Assembly (NCBI GenBank): GCA_028289725.1
Contig: JANQOH010000233.1
Location: forward strand, 1-8,328
Length of the DNA: 8,328 nucleotides
Direction of reading: 5' to 3'
From: Alphaproteobacteria bacterium
GTDB lineage: Bacteria > Pseudomonadota > Alphaproteobacteria > UBA7887
Part shown: positions 1-6,427 of the stretch, one piece after another
How positions within the stretch are numbered: the stretch's first letter is position 1
Layout of the letters: every line of letters begins with the position of its first letter
The notes under the pieces: model-generated
The model's input: only the letters and a program-made list of their open reading frames with translations
Databases searched by the model: none
What the model was told of the DNA's origin: nothing
Made by a program: the position numbers and the translations under genes

Positions 1-674
1 GCTGCGCCGCGGCGCTGCGCGTGTCCGATCAGGTCGAGGCGGGCGTCGTCCGCCAGCATCGCCCGCAATGCATCGAAATCATGGGCGTTGAACCTATCAA
101 CGTACCGGGCGAGGCGTTGCGTGTCGGCGGCATCGAATGTGGGGGCGGGCGCGTCGTCGGCGCGCTCGGCCAAAAGCCGCAATCGTTTCCGTCCGCGGTG
201 TAGGGCCGCCTTGACCGACGTGACGCTGACTTCATGGAGCTCCGAGATCTCAGCCAGCGAATGCCCAAGCACGTCCTTCAGGAATACACAGCTTCGCTGC
301 AGCGGCGACAGCTCGACAAAAAGCGAAAGCGCCATCGCGGACAACTCACGATCCTCGATCGGCGCCGTTTCCTCGGCGACAGGCGGGTGGTCGTCGAGCG
401 GGTCGACATTGAGCCTCTCATAGCGCCGCAAATGGTCGATGGCCCGATTGTGCGCAATGCGAAACAGCCACGCGCGCAGATTGCCCACCGCGCTCATGGT
501 CGGCAGCGCGTAGTAGGCCTTGGCAAGCGCGTCTTGCACGATGTCCTCGCCGTCCACTACGGAGCCGGTCATACGCGTGCAATAGCGGTGAAGTTCCGGT
601 CGGATATCCTGTACCAGCGCGTCAAACTCGGCGCGCGCCTTAGTCAGCGCCGGGGGAATCGGTTGCGCGGTCAT
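1..674 (-). CDS. ECF-type sigma-70 factor with fused SnoaL-like C-terminal domain (3' end cut by window edge)
   Basis: This is an alternative RNA polymerase sigma factor. I translated it directly because it has no stop inside the window; 224 codons are visible. Residues about 17-86 form sigma region 2, with the -10-binding segment GEDIVQDALAKAY followed by NLRAWLFRIAHNRAIDHLRR. Residues about 115-167 form region 4, a helix-turn-helix containing ELSPLQR, SLAEISELHEVS and VKAALHRGRKRLR. From about residue 182 a further domain begins (RYVDRFNAHDFDALRAML), typical of the NTF2/SnoaL-like extension found on some ECF families, where it is known to modulate sigma activity; it continues beyond the edge. 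The ATG start at 674-672 has AGGA six bases upstream (686-683). It is divergent from the hydantoinase gene. No anti-sigma gene is visible. Target promoters and the inducing signal cannot be read from the sequence. Confidence 0.9.
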   Translation of the reverse strand, partial: MTAQPIPPALTKARAEFDALVQDIRPELHRYCTRMTGSVVDGEDIVQDALAKAYYALPTMSAVGNLRAWLFRIAHNRAIDHLRRYERLNVDPLDDHPPVAEETAPIEDRELSAMALSLFVELSPLQRSCVFLKDVLGHSLAEISELHEVSVTSVKAALHRGRKRLRLLAERADDAPAPTFDAADTQRLARYVDRFNAHDFDALRAMLADDARLDLIGHAQRRGA

Positions 675-814
675 AGCGCGTGTCCTGAGCCTTCCAATCA
701 ACGGGTCCTAGGATCTAAGACGGGCCGCGAACGCCAAAGGATACCCTGTGTGCCCATTCATGTCGCATCGGGTAAAGTGTGGCGGCCCTGCTGGTGGTAA
801 AGCGAGGAGATGAC
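675..814. other. Divergent intergenic region between sigma factor and hyuB
   Basis: This 140-base gap holds the 5' leaders of both divergent genes, so promoters for both must lie here or overlap it. I see AGGA (683-686, minus strand) serving the sigma gene and GAGGAG (804-809, plus strand) serving hyuB. TAAAGT at 773-778 could be a -10 for hyuB, but no convincing -35 accompanies it. The 8-base palindrome TCCTAGGA at about 707-714 is too short to call an operator. Nothing else stands out. Confidence 0.4.
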
Positions 815-2536
815 GTGACCAACGACGCGCTGGCCCAAATTCAGACCCAGATCATGTGGGATCGGCTGATCGCGGTTGTCGAGGAACAAGCACAGGCGCT
901 GATCCGGACGGCGTTCAGCAACACGGTGCGGGAGGCCGGCGATCTGTCCGCCGGCGTGTTCGATCTGAAGGGCCGCATGCTCGCGCAGGCGGTGACCGGA
1001 ACGCCGGGCCATGTCAACGCCATGGCGGCGTCGGTTGGCCATTTCTTGACCCGGTTTCCGGCCGCGGATATGCGCCCCGGCGATGTCTACATTACCAACG
1101 ACCCGTGGCTGGCGACCGGACATCTGCACGATTTCACCGTCGTCACGCCATGTTTCCGCGACAATCGGTTGGTTGCGCTTTTCGCTTCAACCTCGCATGT
1201 GGTCGATGTCGGCGGCCTCGGTTTCGGTCCCGACGGCCGGCAGGTTTATGAAGAAGGCATTTATGTCCCGATCATGAAGCTGTTCGAGGCCGGCGCGATC
1301 AACCGCGCGCTGATCGACATTGTCCGCGCCAATGTGCGCGAGCCTGATCTGCTCGAAGGCGATTTTTACTCGCTCGCCTCGTGCAACGATACCGGCTGCC
1401 GACGTCTTCTTGACATGATGGACGAGTTCTCGCTGGACTCGCTCGACGGCCTAGGCGAACACGTCATCCTGCGATCACGCGACGCCATGCTCACCGAGAT
1501 TCGCGCGCTTCCGTTCGGCACCTATCAATATGCCATGCACATAGATGGCTACGAGGATCCAGTTGATATCGTGGCTGCCATGACCATCGGCGAGACGGGC
1601 ATCGATGTCGACTTGACCGGCACGTCGGCCGTGTCTGATTACGGCATCAACGTACCGCTGCCGTACACCCAGGCCTATGCCACGTTTGGTGTGCGCTGCG
1701 TCGTTGGGTCCACAGTGCCCAACAATGCCGGTTCGCTGGCGCCTGTTCGTGTCAGCGCGCCCGAGGGGAGCATCCTCAACGCCAAACATCCCCGCGCGGT
1801 TGCCGCGCGCCACACGATTGGCCAGATGTTGCCCGACGTGATGCTCGGGTGCCTGAGCCAAGCGGTTGATGGCATCGGCCCGGCGGAGGGTACGTCGTGC
1901 CTGTGGAATTTCGTGCTGTATGGCGGCGACGGCATTGCCGGCGGCGGGCGCGCCCATGCCAACGCGACGCCGTTCACGGTCACCTTGTTTCACAATGGCG
2001 GCACGGGCGCGCGGCCGACCAAGGATGGCTTATCCGCAACGGCGTTTCCGTCGGGCGTGCGCAACACGCCGGTGGAGATCAATGAAGCGATTTCGCCGAT
2101 CCTGGTGCGGCGCAAGGAATATCGCGCGGACTCGGGCGGCGCCGGGCGCTGGCGCGGCGGGCTGGGCCAGGTAATGGAAATCGCCAATGTCGAGGGCGCG
2201 CCGTTCGCGCTGTCCTCCATGTTCGATCGTGTGCGCAACGCCCCGCGCGGGCGCGACGGCGGCGGCAAGGGCGAGAGTGGGCGCGTGTCGCTCGCGTCAG
2301 GCGCGGAGCTTAGCCCCATGGGCCGACAGACCATCCCCGCCGGCGACACTTTGGTGCTCGACATGCCGGGGGGCGGGGGCTACGGCCCGGCAAAGGCGCG
2401 CTCGCCGGGCCATGTCGCGTCCGATGTGCGTGACGGATTGGTCAGCCGGGAGCGAGCGAAACGGGATTACGGTGTCGCGTTGACCGATGATGGTTTGGTG
2501 GATCAAGAGCGGACGGCGCGGTTGCGTGATCAATAA
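815..2536 (+). CDS. Hydantoinase B/oxoprolinase family protein (HyuB-like)
   Basis: Family member of HyuB, the second subunit of ATP-dependent N-methylhydantoinase, 5-oxoprolinase and acetone carboxylase, which act in the cytoplasm on cyclic amides or ketones. The protein is 573 residues, close to full HyuB length. Family motifs run through the whole chain: ITNDPW (93-98), HLHD (103-106), SHVVDVGG (127-134), EGIYVP (147-152), NNAGSLAPV (303-311), DSGGAGRWRGGLG (439-451) and the C-terminal PGGGGYG (518-524). H103, D106 and H128 have the same spacing as the Mn ligands H150/D153/H175 that I recall for acetone carboxylase alpha, so a metal site looks intact. The GTG start at 815 is chosen because GAGGAG lies five bases upstream; an in-frame GTG at 779 has no such site. 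No HyuA (ATP-binding partner) precedes or follows it; the next gene, 55 bases downstream, is a VOC protein. The substrate is unknown. Confidence 0.9.
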   Translation: MTNDALAQIQTQIMWDRLIAVVEEQAQALIRTAFSNTVREAGDLSAGVFDLKGRMLAQAVTGTPGHVNAMAASVGHFLTRFPAADMRPGDVYITNDPWLATGHLHDFTVVTPCFRDNRLVALFASTSHVVDVGGLGFGPDGRQVYEEGIYVPIMKLFEAGAINRALIDIVRANVREPDLLEGDFYSLASCNDTGCRRLLDMMDEFSLDSLDGLGEHVILRSRDAMLTEIRALPFGTYQYAMHIDGYEDPVDIVAAMTIGETGIDVDLTGTSAVSDYGINVPLPYTQAYATFGVRCVVGSTVPNNAGSLAPVRVSAPEGSILNAKHPRAVAARHTIGQMLPDVMLGCLSQAVDGIGPAEGTSCLWNFVLYGGDGIAGGGRAHANATPFTVTLFHNGGTGARPTKDGLSATAFPSGVRNTPVEINEAISPILVRRKEYRADSGGAGRWRGGLGQVMEIANVEGAPFALSSMFDRVRNAPRGRDGGGKGESGRVSLASGAELSPMGRQTIPAGDTLVLDMPGGGGYGPAKARSPGHVASDVRDGLVSRERAKRDYGVALTDDGLVDQERTARLRDQ

Positions 2537-2591
2537 CACCGGTTGGTTTCGTGCCGGGCGTCGGTGATAAGATCAGGCCTCGGAGGACCTT

Positions 2592-3482
2592 ATGAAAACG
2601 AATGGCCAGTACGATCGCGCCGCTGAGGATCTCGGCAATATCGTCGCGCTCGAACATGTCAACGTGTTGGTGCCTGACCAGCACTTGGCGACCCTGTTTT
2701 ATGTTATGGGTCTTGGGCTCACCCGCGATCCCTATTTGATGACCGGCGTCACCAACATGTGGATCAATATTGGCCGCAGCCAATTCCATTTGCCGGTTGG
2801 CAAGCCGCAGGTATTGCGCGGTCGCGTCGGTCTCGTCCTGCCGGACCTCGATGAACTGCAGGCGCGTTTGGCGCGTTTCTCCGACCAACTCGCGGACACA
2901 GACTTCAGCTATGCCGCCGACAATAAGCAAGAGGTGGTGGACGTTACCTCGCCATGGGGCAATCGCATTCGGTGCCACGCGCCGGGCCCCGCGTTCGGCA
3001 ATGTCGCGTTGGGCATGCCGTATGTTGAGTTCGACGTGCCGATCGGGACGGCCGATGGGATTGCGCGCTTCTACCAGTCCTTTTTAGGCGCTCCGGCAAG
3101 CGTCAAGAATTGGAACGGGGCCACCGCCGCGTGCGTGCCCGCCGGTCCCGACCAGCAATTGGTTTTCCGGGAGACCGACGGGCCACAGGCGCCATATGAC
3201 GGGCATCATCTGCAGATTTACATCGCTGATTTCTCCGGCCCGCACGGTCATCTCAACGAACGCGGCCTAATCTCGGAAGAGAGCGATCAATATCAATACC
3301 GCTTCGAGGACATTGTCGATCCCGAGAGCGGCGACGTGCTCTTCACCATCGAACACGAAGTGCGGTCCATGACCCATCCGCTCTACGCCCGGCCGTTGGT
3401 CAACCGCAACCCAAACCAAAGCAATCGCAAGTTTGCCCCGGGTCACGAGGCTACGACCTGGTCGATGCCCTATTCGAGTTAA
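2592..3482 (+). CDS. Two-domain VOC (glyoxalase/dioxygenase-fold) protein
   Basis: This 296-residue protein shows two consecutive vicinal-oxygen-chelate modules, the fold of glyoxalase I and extradiol dioxygenases, normally metal-dependent enzymes. The first starts at LEHVNVLVPD (residues 20-29) and includes FHLPVG (65-70). The second starts near the PYVEFDVP segment and includes HHLQIYI (205-211) and FTIEHE (251-256). Candidate metal ligands are H22, H66, H205/H206 and E254/E256; which of them bind metal cannot be decided by eye. A polar C-terminal tail of about 40 residues follows the second module. GGAGG at 2582-2586, five bases before the ATG, fixes the start. It lies 55 bases after hyuB on the same strand and is probably cotranscribed, suggesting that both act on one substrate. 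The reaction is not recognisable. The end faces the convergent hydrolase gene 33 bases away. Confidence 0.8.
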   Translation: MKTNGQYDRAAEDLGNIVALEHVNVLVPDQHLATLFYVMGLGLTRDPYLMTGVTNMWINIGRSQFHLPVGKPQVLRGRVGLVLPDLDELQARLARFSDQLADTDFSYAADNKQEVVDVTSPWGNRIRCHAPGPAFGNVALGMPYVEFDVPIGTADGIARFYQSFLGAPASVKNWNGATAACVPAGPDQQLVFRETDGPQAPYDGHHLQIYIADFSGPHGHLNERGLISEESDQYQYRFEDIVDPESGDVLFTIEHEVRSMTHPLYARPLVNRNPNQSNRKFAPGHEATTWSMPYSS

Positions 3483-3515
3483 GACCGCTGCGATGAGGCG
3501 AAAGAAGGCTCGCGC

Positions 3516-4265
3516 CTAAACGCGTAAGTTCCGATCAAACAACGAAAACATGCGTTCCCAATGCCGCTCTGCGGCGGGTTTGACGTAGACCGGGCGCTGT
3601 GGGAAGGCGAAGCCGTGCTCGGTGTCCGGATAGACTTCGACTCGGTGATTGGTACCGGCGTCGGTGAAGATGCCGGGCATTTTGTCGAGCAGGTCTTGCG
3701 GCACGTAGGGGTCGTCGGAGGCGAAGGCTAGGTAGAGTTCGGCCTTGATCTTGTCCGCCGTCTTGTGCGGCGAGTCGTCCTTGTCCGTCACGATGCCGAC
3801 GCCGTAATAGGAGGCGATGGCCGCGAAATCGTCGGGATAGGCGGCGCCGACCGACACAACGAATTGTCCGCTCATGCAATAGCCGACGCATCCGACGGGG
3901 CCGTCTTTGGCATCGGGCGCGCTTCGGATGAAGTCGAGCATCGGCTTGGTGTCGGACACCACGCGCGCGTTCGTCAGCGTGTTCATGACGCCGAACATTT
4001 TCTGCCGCTCGTCATCATTCGAGCGGATTTGACTGAGGTCAAAGCCGTAGCCGCCCTCGCGGCCGGTTCGGTAGTACATGTTGGGCAGCAGCACATAGTA
4101 GCCGACCGTGCCGATGCGGCGCGCCATGTCGCGCAGTTCTTCGCGGATGCCGGGCGCATCCATGTACATGATGACGGCCGGGAAGGGGCCGCCCTCATCC
4201 GGATGACAAACGAACATGTCCATCGTGCCGTCCGGCGTTTGAACCTCTACCTCATGCTCCCGCAT
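3516..4265 (-). CDS. Dienelactone hydrolase family protein
   Basis: An alpha/beta-hydrolase of the dienelactone hydrolase type, 249 residues, slightly longer than classical carboxymethylenebutenolidase (about 235). The cysteine nucleophile is C130 in GYCMSG, the acid D185 in DDPYVP and the base H217 in EHGFAF; together they make the Cys-Asp-His triad of this family. D36 in MDAPGIREEL sits where classical enzymes carry the glutamate that orients the cysteine, so this belongs to the MDAPG subgroup and its substrate need not be a dienelactone. No signal peptide is visible, so it should be cytoplasmic. A strong purine-rich ribosome site complementary to 4271-4279 lies five bases before the ATG. 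It converges with the VOC gene and follows ycgN by 65 bases on the same strand. It may have its own promoter (see 4286-4318). Confidence 0.88.
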   Translation of the reverse strand: MREHEVEVQTPDGTMDMFVCHPDEGGPFPAVIMYMDAPGIREELRDMARRIGTVGYYVLLPNMYYRTGREGGYGFDLSQIRSNDDERQKMFGVMNTLTNARVVSDTKPMLDFIRSAPDAKDGPVGCVGYCMSGQFVVSVGAAYPDDFAAIASYYGVGIVTDKDDSPHKTADKIKAELYLAFASDDPYVPQDLLDKMPGIFTDAGTNHRVEVYPDTEHGFAFPQRPVYVKPAAERHWERMFSLFDRNLRV

Positions 4266-4285
4266 TTCGACTCCCTCCCAGATTT

Positions 4286-4318
4286 TGCGTGATCATACGC
4301 AGTGCACCCGCGCCTGCG
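4286..4318 (-). promoter_or_regulatory. Candidate promoter with inverted repeat upstream of dienelactone hydrolase gene
   Basis: On the minus strand TATGAT (4297-4292) matches five of six bases of the -10 consensus. The best-placed -35, GTCGCA, 17 bases upstream, is weak. The -10 is bracketed by the inverted repeat TGCGT (4286-4290) and ACGCA (4297-4301), spaced six bases, the arrangement expected of a repressor operator. Predicted transcription would begin near 4285, leaving a leader of about 20 bases that includes the strong ribosome site. This is pattern-based inference only. Confidence 0.3.
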
Positions 4319-4330
4319 ACCGCTTTCTCG

Positions 4331-4744
4331 TCAATCCGGCCATTCGACGTCGTCCTCGCTCACAAGGTCGCCGCGCATCGAAGGGCCTTCGGTATGGACG
4401 CGTTCCGGGTCGTCGCACACCAAGTGGTGCCAATCCCGCAGGTCGTGGCCGAGCGCGACCAAGCGATAAGCGCAGCTGTGGGGAAGCCAGGTGAGGACAT
4501 GGATGTTTTGGGGCGTCACCTTGACGCAATCATGCACATTCCGTTGACGGTTCGCGTAGTCGGCGCATCGGTGCGTGCAGAGATCGAGGTAGCGGCACGC
4601 CGCGTCGGATAGCGCGATTTCGCCGGTGTCTTCGTCTTCGACACGGATCTGACAGCACAGGCCGCAGCCGTCGCAGAGCGACTCCCATTCGGATTCGCTC
4701 ATGTCCTCGATCGGCTTGTCGCGCCAAAAGGTCATCGGCCTCAT
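4331..4744 (-). CDS. YcgN-type cysteine-cluster protein (UPF0260)
   Basis: This small cytoplasmic protein of 137 residues has the CxxCxxCC signature of the putative zinc- or iron-chelating family: C24, C27, C30 and C31 in LCDGCGLCC. The segment EDEDTGEIALSDAACRYLDL (36-55) and later cysteines C56, C60, C73, C91 and C110 also match the YcgN layout. Ten cysteines in 137 residues imply a bound metal or Fe-S centre. The biochemical role of the family is not established. The start is uncertain: ATG at 4744 gives 137 residues, while ATG at 4735 (MTFWRDKP) gives 134; neither has a well-spaced ribosome site. It lies 73 bases after aqpS on the same strand, but nothing in the protein ties it to arsenic, and the family occurs widely as a housekeeping gene. 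Confidence 0.85.
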   Translation of the reverse strand: MRPMTFWRDKPIEDMSESEWESLCDGCGLCCQIRVEDEDTGEIALSDAACRYLDLCTHRCADYANRQRNVHDCVKVTPQNIHVLTWLPHSCAYRLVALGHDLRDWHHLVCDDPERVHTEGPSMRGDLVSEDDVEWPD

Positions 4745-4769
4745 CCCGCCATCACAAGTGCGCGGCGAC

Positions 4770-4805
4770 CCTGCGGGAGGCGTCGGCTCCCGTCAACACG
4801 GCAGG
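4770..4805 (-). terminator. Possible hairpin after the ars operon, without a U-tract
   Basis: CGGGAG (4774-4779) and CTCCCG (4787-4792) form a six-pair stem with a seven-base loop. The flanking CCTG (4770-4773) and CAGG (4802-4805) could add an outer, bulged stem. It lies just past the aqpS stop codon. No T-run follows on the minus strand, so it is not a standard intrinsic terminator; it could slow polymerase or stabilise the 3' end of the transcript. Confidence 0.25.
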
Positions 4806-4817
4806 ATGGGGCGATGC

Positions 4818-5519
4818 CTACTCCGCCGGCTCCGCCGCTTCAGCCGGACGACGCGCGAATAGCCAGACAAAGAGCGCGGTGGCGATCGTTGCGCCGACGA
4901 ATTGCGCGATGATAAAGGCCGGCGCATCGATGGGGCGTATGCCGGAAAACGTGTCGGTGAAGCTGCGCGCGATGGTTACGGCCGGGTTGGCAAAACTCGT
5001 CGAGGAGGTAAACCAGTAACCGGCGGTGATGAACAGCCCAACGGCGTAGGGCACCGCCTCGGGCCGTGCGCGCAGACATCCAAGGATCGTCGCAACGAGC
5101 CCAAAGGTCGCGACGCCTTCGGCGGTCCATTGGCCGATGCCGGTGCGCGTGTTGGCGCTCACCATGAATATCGCTTCGCCAAACATGAGATGCGCGAGCC
5201 AGACGCCCGCCAGGCCGCCTGCGACTTGGACCGCGATATAGGCGATCGCGTTTGGTCCCGAAATCGCGCGCTGCAACGCGAATGTAAAGGTAACGGCCGG
5301 ATTGAAATGTGCGCCCGATATCGGCCCGAAGATCAGGATCAATACCACCAGGATCGCGCCGGTGGCGATGGTGTTACCGAGCAGCGCGATCGCGACATTA
5401 CCGCCGGCCAGATTCTCGGCCATGATGCCGGAGCCGACCACGACGGCGAGGAGCATGGCTGTGCCGACAAATTCCGCGGTGAGTCGTCGGCCGAAATCGA
5501 AATCAATATGCTGTGCCAT
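4818..5519 (-). CDS. aqpS: AqpS-type aquaglyceroporin (arsenite channel) of the ars operon
   Basis: A 233-residue inner-membrane channel of the MIP family with six hydrophobic segments and both pore-loop signatures: HFNPAVT (71-77) and FANPAVT (176-182). In typical aquaporins the second NPA is followed directly by the arginine of the selectivity filter; here that position is V181, giving a wider, less polar pore. Known AqpS from Sinorhizobium meliloti sits in an ars operon and lets arsenite, produced by ArsC inside the cell, flow out down its gradient. The same role is inferred here because the gene starts seven bases after the arsRC stop. Its ribosome site GAGG (5528-5525) overlaps the arsRC stop codon TGA (5529-5527), so translation is probably coupled. 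Plain glycerol or water transport is the alternative, but context argues against it. Confidence 0.88.
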   Translation of the reverse strand: MAQHIDFDFGRRLTAEFVGTAMLLAVVVGSGIMAENLAGGNVAIALLGNTIATGAILVVLILIFGPISGAHFNPAVTFTFALQRAISGPNAIAYIAVQVAGGLAGVWLAHLMFGEAIFMVSANTRTGIGQWTAEGVATFGLVATILGCLRARPEAVPYAVGLFITAGYWFTSSTSFANPAVTIARSFTDTFSGIRPIDAPAFIIAQFVGATIATALFVWLFARRPAEAAEPAE

Positions 5520-5526
5520 GCCGACC

Positions 5527-6405
5527 TCAGCCTTCTGCCGTCGCCGGCGCGCCCGATTTCCCGATCTCGGAAAGCCGCTGTGACAAACTCAGCTTGTCGA
5601 GAGACTCGATCGGCAGATTGACGAAAATGTCGATGCGCTGGGTGAGCATGCGCAGCGCATCCGCAAAGGCCAGACGGCGTTCCGCTTCGGTACCCTCCAC
5701 GGCTGCGGGATCGGGCAGGCCCCAATGCGCCGTCATCGGCTGGCCCGGCCAAACCGGACACACTTCATTCGCCGCGTTGTCGCAGACCGTGAAAACGAAA
5801 TCGAGTTTCGGCGCGCCGTCTTGAGCAAACTCATTCCAGTTCTTCGACCGCAGGTCTTGCGTCGGAAAATTCTGCCGCTGGAGCAGATCGAGCGCGTAAG
5901 GGTGAATGGCGCCTGCCGGATGACTGCCGGCACTGAACGCTCTGAAGCGCGATCGGCCCACTCGATTGAGGACGGATTCAGCGAGAATGCTGCGCGCTGA
6001 ATTGCCGGTGCACAAGAAGAGCACGTTGTAAGTGGTGTCGGTCATCCCCGTATCCTCCTTGCCGCCGGTCAGCGGGCTTGTCATGGCCAGGCCATCGGTG
6101 AGCCCGGCGCAAATCTCTGGATTGCCGCCGCAGCAATCCTCTGTCAGGAAGGCGATCAAGCGGCGGGTACCGGTGACGTCCACCGCGTAGAAAATTTGCC
6201 GTTGGACGCGCCAAGATCGAAGCAGGCCAGCGCGTTCGAGATGGCCCAAGTGAAAAGACAAGGTCGAGGGCGCAATTCCGGCCCGTTCGCCCACGGTGCC
6301 GGCAGGAAGTCCGTCCGGGCCCTCGCGCATTAACAGGCGAAACACCGCAAGGCGCGTTTCATGCGCCAAAGCCGCGAGCGCCTCTGTGGCTTGTTTAGAT
6401 TCCAT
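5527..6405 (-). CDS. arsRC: ArsR-ArsC fusion: arsenic-responsive repressor plus thioredoxin-type arsenate reductase
   Basis: A 292-residue two-domain protein. Residues 1 to about 105 are an ArsR/SmtB winged helix (helix-turn-helix about 37-62, with GERAGIAPSTLSFHLGHLER) ending in C91, C92 and C99, a C-terminal CC...C arsenite-sensing arrangement like that of Acidithiobacillus ArsR. Residues about 121-292 are a low-molecular-weight-phosphatase-fold arsenate reductase: the P-loop CTGNSAR (C132-R138), redox cysteines C208 and C216 in VCDNAANEVC, and the general acid D232 in LPDP. It should repress its own operon, release DNA on binding As(III), and reduce As(V) to As(III). Similar arsRC fusions are known, for example in Leptospirillum. 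ATG at 6405 is chosen because ArsR proteins typically begin here; extension to the TTG at 6441 would put the coding region through the promoter. The two domains are joined by about 20 residues whose codons contain a strong internal ribosome site. Confidence 0.92.
   Translation of the reverse strand: MESKQATEALAALAHETRLAVFRLLMREGPDGLPAGTVGERAGIAPSTLSFHLGHLERAGLLRSWRVQRQIFYAVDVTGTRRLIAFLTEDCCGGNPEICAGLTDGLAMTSPLTGGKEDTGMTDTTYNVLFLCTGNSARSILAESVLNRVGRSRFRAFSAGSHPAGAIHPYALDLLQRQNFPTQDLRSKNWNEFAQDGAPKLDFVFTVCDNAANEVCPVWPGQPMTAHWGLPDPAAVEGTEAERRLAFADALRMLTQRIDIFVNLPIESLDKLSLSQRLSEIGKSGAPATAEG
6043..6060 (-). promoter_or_regulatory. Internal Shine-Dalgarno and in-frame ATG at the ArsR/ArsC junction
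   Basis: Inside the arsRC fusion the minus strand reads AAGGAGG (6060-6054), an eight-base spacer, then an in-frame ATG (6045-6043). This ATG is residue 121 of the fusion and lies just before the ArsC domain (MTDTTYNVLFLCTG). It would yield a free 172-residue ArsC of normal family length. The match to the consensus ribosome site is the best in the window. In the fusion the same bases encode linker residues K, E and D. Confidence 0.7.
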
Positions 6406-6427
6406 ATTTCGAGAATTATCGAAATAT
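6404..6427. promoter_or_regulatory. ArsR operator: perfect 9-bp inverted repeat
   Basis: ATATTTCGA (6404-6412) and TCGAAATAT (6419-6427) are perfect inverted arms separated by six bases. The AT-rich element stands out from the GC-rich surroundings. It covers the predicted -10 and ends within the arsRC start codon, so a bound ArsR dimer would block transcription initiation. The length and position suit an ArsR-family autorepressor site; binding by this ArsR is inferred. Confidence 0.75.

Noticed and set aside
29..268. Minus-strand open frame of 79 codons at the left end
   Set aside because: It is an out-of-frame shadow of the sigma factor, whose own frame gives clear sigma regions 2 and 4.
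779..814. GTG at 779 as the hyuB start
   Set aside because: No ribosome site precedes it, whereas the GTG at 815 has GAGGAG at ideal distance and fits the usual HyuB N-terminus.
1475..1993. Minus-strand open frame of 172 codons within hyuB
   Set aside because: It is antisense to well-conserved HyuB motifs and has no family features of its own.
3483..3515. Possible bidirectional terminator between the convergent VOC and hydrolase genes
   Set aside because: Only four- to five-pair stems (AGGC/GCCT, AGGCG/CGCCT) without T-runs can be drawn in these 33 bases.
4902..5621. Long plus-strand open frame of 239 codons
   Set aside because: It is antisense to aqpS and the end of arsRC, highly charged with no recognisable motif; it reflects GC-rich third-position bias.
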